DNA from: Sphingobacterium lactis
GTDB taxonomy: Bacteria > Bacteroidota > Bacteroidia > Sphingobacteriales > Sphingobacteriaceae
DNA length: 64,000 nt
NCBI RefSeq assembly: GCF_011046555.1
Contig: NZ_CP049246.1
Location: forward strand, 558,001 to 622,000
Direction of reading: 5' to 3'
Shown: in pieces, positions 18,012 to 27,117 of the stretch
How the letters are laid out: each line of letters begins with the position of its first letter
Position numbering within the stretch: position 1 is the first letter of the stretch
Notes under the pieces: generated by a model
Database searches by the model: none
Seen by the model: the letters and a program-made list of their open reading frames with translations, nothing else
Told to the model about the DNA's origin: nothing
Program-made: the position numbers and the translations under genes

Positions 18012-18737
18012 TTAATCCATGTTGTGGTAAACCGCTTGCACATCATCGTCTTCTTCGATCTTATCGATCAATTTCAATACGTCGGCAGCTTGCTCTTCAG
18101 TAAGATCCGTATGCGAAAGGGCAATACGTTCCAATTTTGCTGAGCTCACTTCGATACCTTTTTCTTCCAATAAGCGCTGCATGTTTCCGAAGTCCTCAAA
18201 AGAAGTCTGTACAACGACTACATCGTTTCCTTCTTCGTCTGCCTCCACATATAATTCTTCAAGACCACCATCGATCAATTCCAATTCCAGTTCTTCCACA
18301 TCCAATTCTTCACTTGCCGGAAAACGGAAGATAGACTTGCGTTGGAAAATAAAATCAAGAGATCCTGTTTTTCCCAAGGAACCACCGGATTTGGTGAAGT
18401 AACTACGGATGTTGGCAACCGTTCTATTGGTATTATCGGTTGCTGTTTCGATCAGCACCGGTACGCCATGTGGGCCGTATCCTTCATATACAAACTCTTC
18501 ATAGCCTTTGGAATCCTTTTCCGAAGCTCTTTTTATGGCTGCTTCCACACGGTCTTTCGGCATGTTGACAGCCTTAGCGTTCTGGACAGCGGTACGTAAG
18601 CGTGAGTTATTCTCCGGGTGAGGACCGCCTTCTTTTACTGCGATTGCAATTTCTTTTCCAAGACGCGTAAATTGAACGGCCATCTTGGCCCAGCGTTTAA
18701 ATTTCCTTTCTTTTCTGAATTCGAAAGCTCTACCCAT
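18012..18737 (-). CDS. YebC/PmpR family protein
   Basis: 241-residue protein of the YebC family. It begins MGRAFEFRKERKFKRWAKMA and includes NMPKDRVEAAIKRA and YEGYGPHGVPVLIETATDN (about 84-102), the family's most conserved segments. YebC proteins are described as transcriptional regulators, and recent work links them to translation of difficult peptide sequences; the sequence alone does not decide. It follows the threonine dehydrogenase gene by one base and is therefore cotranscribed. Confidence 0.92.
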   Translation of the reverse strand: MGRAFEFRKERKFKRWAKMAVQFTRLGKEIAIAVKEGGPHPENNSRLRTAVQNAKAVNMPKDRVEAAIKRASEKDSKGYEEFVYEGYGPHGVPVLIETATDNTNRTVANIRSYFTKSGGSLGKTGSLDFIFQRKSIFRFPASEELDVEELELELIDGGLEELYVEADEEGNDVVVVQTSFEDFGNMQRLLEEKGIEVSSAKLERIALSHTDLTEEQAADVLKLIDKIEEDDDVQAVYHNMD

Positions 18738-18738
18738 T

Positions 18739-19689
18739 TTATTTTAGTTTTGTTTTAAGATTCTCTAGCATATCTTTTGTCATTCCTGCCAGATCAAATG
18801 TTGGAGCCCAACCCCAGTCATTCCGTGCCGTGTCATCATTGATGCTCTTTGGCCATGAATCCGCAATTGCCTGACGTGGGTCATTGTCTGCGTAGGAGAT
18901 TTCAAAATTAGGGAGAATTTTTTTAATTTCTTCAGCTATTTGCTTCGGCGTAAAACTTATACCTGCCAAATTGTAGCTGGAACGGATGGTCAACTGCTCT
19001 GCTGGAGCATCCATCAATTCAATGGTACCGCGTACGGCATCATCCATATACAGCATCGGTAGCTCTGTATTTTCCGAAAGGAAGGACGTATATTTTCCCT
19101 GACGGATGGCTTCGAAGAAGATGTGCACCGCATAATCTGTTGTGCCACCTCCCGGTTCAGTACGCCATGAAATAATCCCCGGATAACGCACGCTGCGAAT
19201 ATCCAAGCCATAACGGTTATGGTAGTATTCCACTAAACGCTCACCGGAAAGTTTACTGATACCATAGATACTATTTGGATCCATGACACAGTATTGCGGC
19301 GTATCCACTTTCGGAGAATGTGGACCGAATACCGCAATGGAACTAGGCCAGAAGATTTTCTTGATACCCAATTCTACGGCAAGATCCAAGACATTCAATA
19401 AGCCGTTCATATTCAGATCCCATGCTTTCTGCGGATATTGCTCTCCTGTTGCGGATAACATCGCCGCCAATAAATAGATCTGCGTGGGTTTATATTTCAG
19501 CATAAGGGCTTTGATCGCCTCTTTATCCAATACGTTCAAGGTTTCGAATATTTCACCTTCGCCTATTTCCTTCGGTTCACGGATGTCTGAGGTAATGACG
19601 TTCTCCATACCGAACTTCTTGCGCAGCGCTGCTGCTAATTCCGAACCAATTTGGCCATTGGCTCCGATCATCAATATAACTTCTTTCAT
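18739..19689 (-). CDS. L-threonine 3-dehydrogenase, SDR (epimerase-like) type
   Basis: 316-residue NAD-dependent enzyme, oxidising L-threonine to 2-amino-3-ketobutyrate. It belongs to the extended short-chain dehydrogenase type known from Flavobacterium, not the zinc alcohol-dehydrogenase type. Evidence: the Rossmann motif GANGQIGSELA (9-19), PSSIAVFGP, catalytic YGISK, and the family signature RYPGIISWRTEPGGGTTDYA (about 168-187). The next pathway enzyme, Kbl, begins at 63713, far from it. Upstream is a 366-base intergenic region shared with asd. Confidence 0.88.
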   Translation of the reverse strand: MKEVILMIGANGQIGSELAAALRKKFGMENVITSDIREPKEIGEGEIFETLNVLDKEAIKALMLKYKPTQIYLLAAMLSATGEQYPQKAWDLNMNGLLNVLDLAVELGIKKIFWPSSIAVFGPHSPKVDTPQYCVMDPNSIYGISKLSGERLVEYYHNRYGLDIRSVRYPGIISWRTEPGGGTTDYAVHIFFEAIRQGKYTSFLSENTELPMLYMDDAVRGTIELMDAPAEQLTIRSSYNLAGISFTPKQIAEEIKKILPNFEISYADNDPRQAIADSWPKSINDDTARNDWGWAPTFDLAGMTKDMLENLKTKLK

Positions 19690-20055
19690 TATGAAATGAT
19701 AGTTTTATAAAAGTTATTACTATTATCAACAATTAATATGGCGAAATTACCAATTAAATGCCTGAATATGATGTTTTACAACATTTTGCGCAAACGTATG
19801 ATTTAATTATGGACTATCAAAAATTGCACAAAAAATTTACGGCGGAAAAAGGCTTTTCCCAATGAAAGATTATCAACAAACACAGCGATTACCTGAACGA
19901 TTCACAGCAAAGACGCAATAATGTTGAATATTATTCCAAGGTCTTGTTTTTCAGTTATGAAAACCTAAAAATTATAGGGATAATAACTGTTTATTTAGTA
20001 TGTTTGTTCCCTTAATACAATCAAAATTTTTTAAAATTTAACGCAAGAAATCACT
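19690..20055 (+). other. Divergent intergenic region between tdh and asd
   Basis: 366 A/T-rich bases with no open frame of note. It should hold both divergent promoters. A TATGTTTG box for asd is at 19999-20006. A small 6-bp hairpin at 19844-19859 (GGAAAA / TTTTCC) has no clear role. No riboswitch was recognised upstream of asd. Confidence 0.6.
19999..20006 (+). promoter_or_regulatory. Candidate -7 box for asd
   Basis: TATGTTTG matches TAnnTTTG, 49 bases before the asd ATG. No -33 partner is obvious. Confidence 0.4.
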
Positions 20056-21045
20056 ATGAAAGTTGCAGTAGTAGGCGCGACAGGTTTAGTCGGGTCAGAA
20101 ATGTTGACAGTTTTAGCGGAACGTAATTTCCCAGTTTCTGAATTGATCCCCGTAGCTTCTGAAAGAAGTAAGGGTAAGGAAATCGAATTCAAGGGAAAGA
20201 AGTACAAGGTCGTTACAGCAACTGAAGCTATTGCACTGAAACCCGATGTGGCGTTGTTTTCTGCAGGCGGAAGCACGTCTACCGAGTTCGCTCCCCAATT
20301 TGCGGAAGCTGGCATCACAGTTATCGACAACTCCTCGGCATGGCGGATGGATCCATCCAAGAAATTGGTGGTACCGGAAGTGAACGGCGATGTGTTGACA
20401 GCCGATGACAAGATCATCGCCAACCCGAACTGTTCGACCATCCAAATGGTCGTGGTCTTGAAACCATTGCACGAAAAATATAAAATCAAACGCGTTGTCG
20501 TATCGACCTACCAATCTGTAACAGGAACCGGTGTAAAAGCTGTTGATCAATTGATGAACGAGCGCCAAGGTGTCGAAGGCGAAAAAGCATATCCGTACCA
20601 GATCGACCTGAATGTCATCCCACACATTGATGTGTTCCAAGAGAACGGCTATACCAAGGAAGAGATGAAGATGATTTTGGAAACAAACAAGATCATGGGT
20701 GATGATTCCATCAAAGTAACAGCGACTACCGTGCGTATCCCTGTTATCGGTGGGCACTCGGAGTCGGTGAACATTGAATTTGAAAACGAATTTGATCTTG
20801 CTGATGTTCGTGCAGCGCTAGAAGCACAGGAAGGTGTGATCGTTGTTGACAACCCTGCCAACTTGGAATACCCAATGCCTAAGGATGCACATGGTAAAGA
20901 CGAGGTGTTCGTTGGCCGTATCCGTCGTGATGAAACGCAGCCCAAAACCCTGAATCTATGGGTGGTTGCTGACAATCTGCGCAAAGGAGCTGCAACCAAC
21001 GCGGTACAGGTCGCAGAATTACTGAAAGCGAAAAATTTAATATAA
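20056..21045 (+). CDS. asd: Aspartate-semialdehyde dehydrogenase
   Basis: 329-residue NADPH-dependent enzyme converting aspartyl phosphate to aspartate semialdehyde, the branch point to lysine/diaminopimelate, threonine and methionine. Evidence: N-terminal MKVAVVGATGLVGSEML, the catalytic cysteine at about 126 in NPNCSTIQM, VSTYQSVTGTGVKAV, and the substrate-binding TTVRIPVIGGHSESV. The length is typical. It is monocistronic, with a strong terminator nine bases past the stop codon. Confidence 0.96.
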   Translation: MKVAVVGATGLVGSEMLTVLAERNFPVSELIPVASERSKGKEIEFKGKKYKVVTATEAIALKPDVALFSAGGSTSTEFAPQFAEAGITVIDNSSAWRMDPSKKLVVPEVNGDVLTADDKIIANPNCSTIQMVVVLKPLHEKYKIKRVVVSTYQSVTGTGVKAVDQLMNERQGVEGEKAYPYQIDLNVIPHIDVFQENGYTKEEMKMILETNKIMGDDSIKVTATTVRIPVIGGHSESVNIEFENEFDLADVRAALEAQEGVIVVDNPANLEYPMPKDAHGKDEVFVGRIRRDETQPKTLNLWVVADNLRKGAATNAVQVAELLKAKNLI

Positions 21046-21053
21046 TTACCATC

Positions 21054-21090
21054 AAGAGCGGGCTCATACAAATGAGCCCGCTCTTTTTTT
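21054..21090 (+). terminator. Rho-independent terminator after asd
   Basis: 14-bp perfect stem (AAGAGCGGGCTCAT and its complement) with a 4-nt ACAA loop, ending in a run of T. Confidence 0.92.
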
Positions 21091-21269
21091 GCGTATTTAA
21101 ATCTCATCTCCAGCGCAATCTTTTCCCAAGGAATTGCACATACCCCAATCATATTCCAATGTAACAATCGTCCATCAAAGGGAACCCTTTGTAACGATGT
21201 CCTCAGTTATCGACTATTCGACAGTGTCTTCTCCTAACAATAGATACCCCAAGAATCGACAGTACCCAC

Positions 21270-21305
21270 AAAAAAAATAAGCCACCCTTTTGGGGCAGCT
21301 TATTT
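21270..21305 (-). terminator. Terminator after the Kelch lipoprotein gene
   Basis: AAATAAGC at 21275-21282 pairs with GCTTATTT at 21298-21305 around an inner CCC/GGG pairing; on the minus strand a T run follows. It lies 25 bases past the stop codon of the Kelch gene. Confidence 0.72.
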
Positions 21306-21330
21306 CTATCGTTATATAAAAATATACTTC

Positions 21331-22326
21331 TTATCTAACCGGCGTAAATTCGTAAGTATCATCAAAGAATGAACTTCCGCTGTTACCCGTTGTGATATAT
21401 CCTTTACCTTTTACGGCAAAACCTACAGCGTTGATTCTTGCAGAAGGTAATGATTGGCTACCGTCAGACCAAGAGTCATCAGCAGGATTGTATTTCCATA
21501 CGGTTGGAACTACACCTGACAATGATTGACCGCTAACAACGTATCCATTGCCACCTACAGTGAATGCAGAAGCTTTGAAGCGTCTAGCGTCTCTTGTAGA
21601 GTTGCTCAAGTCACCTTTCTTCGTCCATGTAGTTCCATCAAATGCGTGGAAGTCATTTGAAGGCTGTCCATTGGAGTAACCACCACCGATATATGCAACA
21701 TTATTGATTACGAATGCAAAAGCATAAGCCGGTTTAACCGTGAATTTACCTGCATTGATCTGTGACCATTTATCCGCTTTAGGATCGTATTTATAGAAAT
21801 CCAAGTAACCTTGATCAGTTGCTTCGTTAGTACCTAAACCAACATATGCGAACTCACCGATTGTGAAAGCTACTGCACCCACACGGCCTTCACCAGGGAA
21901 ATCAGCTACTTTCTTCCAAGTTTTTCCAGCTGGATCGTATTGGTAGAAATCTTTCAAATAACCAGATTCCTCACCATCAGCACCATATCCTAAACCTACA
22001 TATCCTTTACCACTAACACCGAAAGCTACGGCACCGTGACGCAAAGGACCATTAAAATCAGCAATTCTAGTCCATGATGAACCGTCAAATGAATAACCAT
22101 CACTCAACAATTCGTTGTTCTTCATTTTACCACCAACCACATACGCTACATCTCCCAAGGTAAATGTTGCAGCTAAATTTCTAGGGCTACCTACAAATGC
22201 ATTGGATCTTTCCCATTCTGTTGGACCTGAATCGGTTTCTGTTTCATCTTCTTTCTTACAAGAATTAAAGATTGTCATTGCGAAGGCTCCTATCAAAAGT
22301 AGTACAAGCCAATTTCTCTTATTCAT
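21331..22326 (-). CDS. Kelch-repeat lipoprotein
   Basis: 331-residue predicted lipoprotein. The signal ends in the lipobox FNSC with Cys22 as the lipidated residue, followed by charged KKEDETETD. The remainder contains about six Kelch-type blades, each with a GxGYVxxG or AYVGLG strand followed by W/Y-containing turns (e.g. AVAFTIGEFAYVGLGTN, YKYDPKADKWSQI). A beta-propeller of this kind is usually a binding scaffold; no galactose-oxidase catalytic residues were recognised. It lies three bases after the DUF4270 gene and is surely cotranscribed with it. Confidence 0.85.
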   Translation of the reverse strand: MNKRNWLVLLLIGAFAMTIFNSCKKEDETETDSGPTEWERSNAFVGSPRNLAATFTLGDVAYVVGGKMKNNELLSDGYSFDGSSWTRIADFNGPLRHGAVAFGVSGKGYVGLGYGADGEESGYLKDFYQYDPAGKTWKKVADFPGEGRVGAVAFTIGEFAYVGLGTNEATDQGYLDFYKYDPKADKWSQINAGKFTVKPAYAFAFVINNVAYIGGGYSNGQPSNDFHAFDGTTWTKKGDLSNSTRDARRFKASAFTVGGNGYVVSGQSLSGVVPTVWKYNPADDSWSDGSQSLPSARINAVGFAVKGKGYITTGNSGSSFFDDTYEFTPVR

Positions 22327-22329
22327 AGA

Positions 22330-23691
22330 CTATTTAAATTTTGTATATACGATATTTAATTTAACTTTCGGTTTGTTGTTCTGTGTTGCCAGAACGGTCG
22401 TGTTCACTCTGTTTCGCAACTCATTGGACGACAAAGATAATAATAAGGATCTATCCTCGTAATTCGGCAGGGTGGTACTCTTGATGTACTCGATCATATT
22501 GAACACATAGCGTCCATTTCTACCGGTACTCGTTCCCACAATATAAGATCCCAACTGGATATTGTTCGTAAATGGTTGTGCGATATACGTTACTGGATTT
22601 CCCAATTCAGAAACAAATAAAATCGGACTGGTTCCTGCCGGTAGGTTTCCCAGGTGGCTGGAAGCAATTTCAATTTCCAATTCAGCCTTGTTGATGGCAA
22701 TACCCGGCTGTTGCATAAATTCTTTCAGACCCGGAAATTTGATCTCCGTCGCAACACCTGTCCCTCCCTGTACGAAAGTTACTCCCTGCGTAGCTGTTGC
22801 CGGTACGGGTTTTTTCGTGGATAAGGTGGCGTATGCTGTTTGGCTGCGATCAGCTTCCATCTGGTTGTATTGGTAAGCCTTTTCGCCCATGCGGATCAAA
22901 CGTGCACCCTTCTTCTTGAAACCATCGGTTCCCATATAAGAGTAGTTCACGCGTAATTCCAATGTGTCTTGAAAACTTACGAATGCTGTATTCTCATTTC
23001 CTGGACGTAGGGTAATTCCCTTGAAGAAATCCTGGAAATTAGCCTCCGAATTGAAGGCGATGTTGTTGGCTTTAATCTTAGTGAAGAAATCCTGCCCCAA
23101 AGCGTCACTCAAACGGATCGCAAGACTATCCATCTTGTTCACGTGTGGAAGGAAATTCACGGAACCCAATGCTTCTTCAGCGTAGGCAAATTTAGTCTGT
23201 CCAAAAATCGCAGGTCCAGTCACATAGATCGGAACCACCTGCCCCGTAATATTGGAAGCCTGTAAGGTTGTCGTTTCTAGGGATTGTGTCAGACGATGCG
23301 CTGTAATGGTCTGTCTTTTGGTGGTATCCCCGTAGGCATATCTTTTAGAGCTCGGTTTAAGGACCAAGGTAAGCGAGTCGAATTCCGCTCCCGTTGGGAT
23401 CTCCACATTGTTACCTGTAGGGTTCAATCGGAAATAGGATGAGGAAGTCAAGATTCCCGCTGTTGGGTGGTTCATCCGACCGACCAAGATCGCTCCTGAA
23501 GCAGACGTCGGGATATTCGGCATCAATACCGTGGAAACAACCGAGGAAAGGCTGTCCTCTCCGGTTACATTCAGGTTGTCTATATTTTCGTTATCCAACG
23601 AAATATTCATATCCTTATCGCAACTTGCCGTAAAAATGGCTGCACTTAAACTTAGGGTAGCAAAAAGAATTAATCGTAGTTGTTTAATCAT
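22330..23691 (-). CDS. DUF4270 family lipoprotein
   Basis: 453-residue predicted lipoprotein: lipobox FTASC with Cys24, then DKDMN. The body is all-beta in appearance and matches DUF4270 (FDSLTLVLKPSSKRYAYGDT near 105, the ALGSVNFLPH segment and a C-terminal NMIEYIKS...). DUF4270 is uncharacterised and confined mainly to Bacteroidota. It forms a two-gene unit with the Kelch lipoprotein downstream, so the two may form a surface or periplasmic complex (inference). Confidence 0.82.
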   Translation of the reverse strand: MIKQLRLILFATLSLSAAIFTASCDKDMNISLDNENIDNLNVTGEDSLSSVVSTVLMPNIPTSASGAILVGRMNHPTAGILTSSSYFRLNPTGNNVEIPTGAEFDSLTLVLKPSSKRYAYGDTTKRQTITAHRLTQSLETTTLQASNITGQVVPIYVTGPAIFGQTKFAYAEEALGSVNFLPHVNKMDSLAIRLSDALGQDFFTKIKANNIAFNSEANFQDFFKGITLRPGNENTAFVSFQDTLELRVNYSYMGTDGFKKKGARLIRMGEKAYQYNQMEADRSQTAYATLSTKKPVPATATQGVTFVQGGTGVATEIKFPGLKEFMQQPGIAINKAELEIEIASSHLGNLPAGTSPILFVSELGNPVTYIAQPFTNNIQLGSYIVGTSTGRNGRYVFNMIEYIKSTTLPNYEDRSLLLSLSSNELRNRVNTTVLATQNNKPKVKLNIVYTKFK

Positions 23692-23943
23692 ATTAATCTT
23701 CAGTCTTGCAAAAACAGCTTACTAAATGTTCAATTTTCCGGATTGGTTAAAAATCGGGATCTTTAATTTCACTTGTCTTTCGGTCAACACCGTTCAGTAA
23801 TTGTTTTTGTCACCTGCACACTCAATTACTCACTTAACGCAAAAGTACATTGATTCGCGACATTTCTATAGTATTCAAATGTTAATCAATGTTATAATTT
23901 GTTAAAAGGGCGCTTTTATTTATGCGGAGCAAATCTACTAATT

Positions 23944-23951
23944 TAAATTTG
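23944..23951 (+). promoter_or_regulatory. Candidate -7 box for the two-component operon
   Basis: TAAATTTG ends eight bases before the ATG of the histidine kinase. If functional, the transcript would be leaderless or nearly so. Because the region is very A/T rich, chance is a real possibility. Confidence 0.35.
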
Positions 23952-23959
23952 TTTTAATT

Positions 23960-25393
23960 ATGTTAAAAAAGTATAAAATATTGTTGGTAGCCATTATTCT
24001 CACCGCCAGTGGAATCATTGCTGTACTGAGTTTTTGGCTACACGGCAGCTATTTTGGACATAAACAATTTTATTTGGGCATGACTGAAAGAGCATTGTTT
24101 GACGTTGTACAGGATTTTTACAATGAAAATGAGGAGGCCATTCAGCGTGACAACCAGAATCAACGTTCTGCCCGAATTGAACGCCTATCCCTCGCCTTTA
24201 AGGACAGATACCCCCAAATAAATACCGATACAGCCAAGAAAATCATCGAACAGATGAATTTTGGCCGTCGCCCGTCCACCGACTCAACCAATACGGCCGA
24301 CACGGCGAATTTCCGACGGAAAATGGGTGAACATTTCATATCGTCCTATGTTGTGCGCAGCATCAATTGGACCGATGTGGTCGTAGATTCCCTTGAACTC
24401 AGATTGACCGTAGCCTTAAAAGCGCGAAATGTTTACAGCCCTTTTGCTCTAAAAATAAGCAGTCTACCCAATGAGGACGAGCGGGAACGGGATTTCTACA
24501 AACAACGATTCCGTGAGAGCAAAACCCGCCCGATCGCTGTTGACCCGGCCAAAAACCTCTACCTCGAAGTTGATTTTGATAACCCTACCCTACTTTTACT
24601 GCGCTTCATCGCCTGGCAGATTATCTTCAGCGTCATTTTGGCCATCGCACTGATCTGTACATTTATCAGCTTGCTTGCCACGATCCGTAAACAGAATGAG
24701 CTGGCAACGATGCGAAAGGCTTTTGTCAACAACATGACGCATGAATTAAAGACACCTGTATCCACGGTAATGGCCGCAATTGAGTCCATCCAACGCTATG
24801 GTGCCATGGATGACAAGGAACGCATGAGCCGCTACCTCTCGATATCCAGGCAGGAGCTGGAGCACCTTTCCAATATGATCGAACGCGTGCTTCAGGTGGA
24901 TGTCGCGGAAACAAATGGCGTTTTACTGGATAAGAAAACATTTAACCTCCAATCCCTAGTACAGGAATGCCTGGATAACACACAGCTGTTTGCCAAGAAA
25001 ACCGTTGAAATCGATTACAGCAGTATAGGGACGGATTTTCAGGTGCTGGCCGACCCGGCACACATCAAGAATGTAATCAGCAACCTTTTGGACAATGCAT
25101 TGAAATATGCAGGTGATCCCGTAAAGATTAAGGTTACTTTGCAGGACCACGGACAAGATGTAACTTTAACCCTGACCGATAATGGAATTGGTATCCCAAA
25201 AGCTTACCAAAAAGGGGTATTCGACCTGTTTTTCCGTGTTCCTTCCGGCAATATCCACAATGTTAAAGGATTTGGACTCGGATTGGCTTACGTAAAGCAG
25301 ATTATCGTGCAGCACCAAGGAACCATCGAACTCAAAAGCGAAGAAGGAGTTGGCAGTACTTTTGTGATTACATTACCAAAAGAAGGGAAATGA
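23960..25393 (+). CDS. Sensor histidine kinase
   Basis: 477-residue membrane sensor kinase. TM1 is at about 7-27, a periplasmic sensor region spans about 28-212 with no recognised fold, and TM2 is at about 213-235. Then come the HisKA dimerisation domain with phospho-acceptor His261 in FVNNMTHELKTPVST and a HATPase_c domain (N-box ISNLLDNALKYAG, G1 LTDNGIGIP, G2 GFGLGLAYV). The stop codon overlaps the response regulator start by four bases (ATGA). The signal sensed is unknown. Confidence 0.94.
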   Translation: MLKKYKILLVAIILTASGIIAVLSFWLHGSYFGHKQFYLGMTERALFDVVQDFYNENEEAIQRDNQNQRSARIERLSLAFKDRYPQINTDTAKKIIEQMNFGRRPSTDSTNTADTANFRRKMGEHFISSYVVRSINWTDVVVDSLELRLTVALKARNVYSPFALKISSLPNEDERERDFYKQRFRESKTRPIAVDPAKNLYLEVDFDNPTLLLLRFIAWQIIFSVILAIALICTFISLLATIRKQNELATMRKAFVNNMTHELKTPVSTVMAAIESIQRYGAMDDKERMSRYLSISRQELEHLSNMIERVLQVDVAETNGVLLDKKTFNLQSLVQECLDNTQLFAKKTVEIDYSSIGTDFQVLADPAHIKNVISNLLDNALKYAGDPVKIKVTLQDHGQDVTLTLTDNGIGIPKAYQKGVFDLFFRVPSGNIHNVKGFGLGLAYVKQIIVQHQGTIELKSEEGVGSTFVITLPKEGK

Positions 25394-26064
25394 CAAACAT
25401 TCTTTATGTCGAAGATGAAGAAAGCCTAGCGATGATCGTATCGGACAGCTTGCAAGCACACGGTTTTATGGTCCGCCATGTCACCAATGGGCAGCAGGCG
25501 CTAGTCTTCCACAATAAATACCGTCCAGATATCATTGTCCTGGATGTGATGATGCCACTGATGGATGGTTTTACCGTTGCCAAGGAAATCCGCAAGACGG
25601 ATCTACTGACACCGATCATCTTCCTTACAGCAATGACGCAAACCGAAGACGTAGTCGCTGGGTTCAAACTGGGCGCGAACGACTATATCCGGAAACCCTT
25701 CAAAATCGAGGAGCTCATCGTCCGCATTGAAGCGGCACTGAAAAAGAATGGACAGAGCATGGCACCAAGCAAGCTCATCATCGGCGATTACACCTTGGAC
25801 TGCATCAAGAGCCTCCTGACCTTTGGTGACAGCTCGGAAAAACTATCCTATAGGGAAGTGGAATTGTTGAAACGCCTGATCGAACAAAAAGATAAGGTCG
25901 TGCCTCGCGATGAGATTATCCGTACGTACTGGAGCAATGACACCTATTTTACGGGCCGCAGCTTGGATGTATTCATCAGTAGGATCCGGAAATACCTGGC
26001 TCAGGACGAGCGCATCAAGATATCGAACATCCGAGGTGTGGGCTACATGCTATCGGTCGATTAA
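25390..26064 (+). CDS. OmpR/PhoB-family response regulator
   Basis: 224-residue transcription regulator. The receiver domain (1-120) has acidic residues YVEDEE, phospho-acceptor Asp52 in IIVLDVMMPLMDG, a conserved Thr in FLTAMT and Lys in YIRKPF. The C-terminal winged helix (about 130-222) has LSYREVELLKRLIEQ and FTGRSLDVFISRIRKYL. It is the partner of the upstream kinase by four-base overlap. pncA follows after 19 bases. Confidence 0.95.
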   Translation: MTNILYVEDEESLAMIVSDSLQAHGFMVRHVTNGQQALVFHNKYRPDIIVLDVMMPLMDGFTVAKEIRKTDLLTPIIFLTAMTQTEDVVAGFKLGANDYIRKPFKIEELIVRIEAALKKNGQSMAPSKLIIGDYTLDCIKSLLTFGDSSEKLSYREVELLKRLIEQKDKVVPRDEIIRTYWSNDTYFTGRSLDVFISRIRKYLAQDERIKISNIRGVGYMLSVD

Positions 26065-26083
26065 TCCCAATAAAAAGAAACCT

Positions 26084-26674
26084 ATGAAAGCTTTAATTAT
26101 AGTCGATGTTCAAAATGATTTCCTACCCGGTGGTTCCCTAGAGGTTTCCCGTGGCGATGAAATCATTCCCATCATCAATCATATCCAAAAAGATTACAAC
26201 TTGGTCGTCGCCACCCAGGATTGGCACCCCGAAAACCATAAAAGTTTCGCCAGCCAGCATCCCGACAAATTACCTTTCGAACAGATTGACCTCGATGGAC
26301 TTGCACAGATCCTTTGGCCTGACCACTGTATCCAAGGATCCTATGGTGCGGAATTCGCGGATGAACTTAACACGGACCGTATCGAAGCCATCTTCCGTAA
26401 GGGAATGGAAGAACGGATAGACAGCTATAGTGGATTCTTCGACAACGGAAAGCGCAAAGATACCGGACTGTCCGGCTACCTGAAAGCACGAGGCGTAACG
26501 GAAGTCCATGTTTGCGGCCTGGCAGCTGACTTTTGCGTTTACTTCACTGCCCTCGATGCCCTCACCGAAGGGTTCAAAACCAGCATTATCTCAAAAGCCA
26601 CAAAAGCAATCGATAAAGGTGCCTTCATCGAAAAGAAAAACAATTTCATCCAAAACGGAGGGCTGTTGACTTAA
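26084..26674 (+). CDS. pncA: Nicotinamidase/pyrazinamidase
   Basis: 196-residue enzyme hydrolysing nicotinamide to nicotinate for NAD salvage. The triad is visible: Asp near 8 in ALIIVDVQNDF, a central Lys in FRKGMEERIDSYS, and the nucleophilic Cys in VCGLAADFCV. The metal site is DWHPENH (about 46-52). The true start is the ATG at 26084, 19 bases after the response regulator stop; an in-frame upstream extension overlaps that gene in another frame and is not coding. It is probably transcribed with the two-component system. Confidence 0.94.
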   Translation: MKALIIVDVQNDFLPGGSLEVSRGDEIIPIINHIQKDYNLVVATQDWHPENHKSFASQHPDKLPFEQIDLDGLAQILWPDHCIQGSYGAEFADELNTDRIEAIFRKGMEERIDSYSGFFDNGKRKDTGLSGYLKARGVTEVHVCGLAADFCVYFTALDALTEGFKTSIISKATKAIDKGAFIEKKNNFIQNGGLLT

Positions 26675-26680
26675 TAGATA

Positions 26681-26710
26681 TTAGATTTGAGATATGAGAT
26701 GTGAGATATG
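26681..26710 (+). repeat. 7-bp TGAGANN direct repeats downstream of pncA
   Basis: TTAGATT, TGAGATA, TGAGATG and TGAGATA in exact 7-base register, starting six bases after the pncA stop codon. Same repeat type as at 27489-27603 and 30705-30732. Confidence 0.85.
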
Positions 26711-26788
26711 TGGCAGACCTGTCGAATCTCAGAAGAAGAAAATAGGTAAATTCAATACATCAGTACATTTTGTTGCTCATCTTAAATT

Positions 26789-26947
26789 ATGAAAGCTATG
26801 GAATTCATCTTCAAAAAAGAATATTATAAACCGAATAAGGAAGAGGTCGTAACTGAGAGGTTTGTTCAGATAAGACCCATTAAATCTGTATCATGCGAAT
26901 TTGAGGGCAACATTAACCTTAGGAACTTACGCATAGGTAATGTATAA
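26789..26947 (+). CDS. Possible small protein of unknown function
   Basis: 52-codon frame from ATG to TAA beginning MKAMEFIFKKEYYKPNKEE, rich in charged residues, no membrane segment, no recognised family. It lies between pncA and the HigA-like gene, where a HigB toxin would be expected, but it does not look like a HigB/RelE toxin. No ribosome binding site is evident. It may be a real small gene, a decayed gene or chance. Confidence 0.3.
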   Translation: MKAMEFIFKKEYYKPNKEEVVTERFVQIRPIKSVSCEFEGNINLRNLRIGNV

Positions 26948-27053
26948 ATAAATTATTCATCTGGTGATTTCATGCTATTTTGTTAGGGTACAGCAAAATG
27001 GTTAACACAGGCATTTAAACGGTCTTATTAAGATCATGCACATTGAGGAATTG

Positions 27054-27082
27054 AGTAACCACTACGCAAAATAGTGATTACT
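27054..27082 (+). promoter_or_regulatory. Inverted repeat, candidate operator of the HigA-like gene
   Basis: 11-bp arms AGTAACCACTA and TAGTGATTACT separated by 7 bases, complementary at 10 of 11 positions, centred 50 bases upstream of the antitoxin ATG. HigA-type antitoxins repress their own promoters through such palindromes, so autoregulation is plausible. Confidence 0.5.
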
Positions 27083-27117
27083 TAAACCCCATTAAACGTG
27101 CGAATATTATTAAATTT

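Noticed and set aside
19844..19859. Small hairpin upstream of asd as a lysine riboswitch element
   Set aside because: A 6-bp hairpin alone; no lysine-riboswitch core was recognised and such riboswitches are not expected in this phylum.
26789..26947. Small frame upstream of higA interpreted as a HigB toxin
   Set aside because: It lacks HigB/RelE sequence features and is too short; kept only as a possible small protein.
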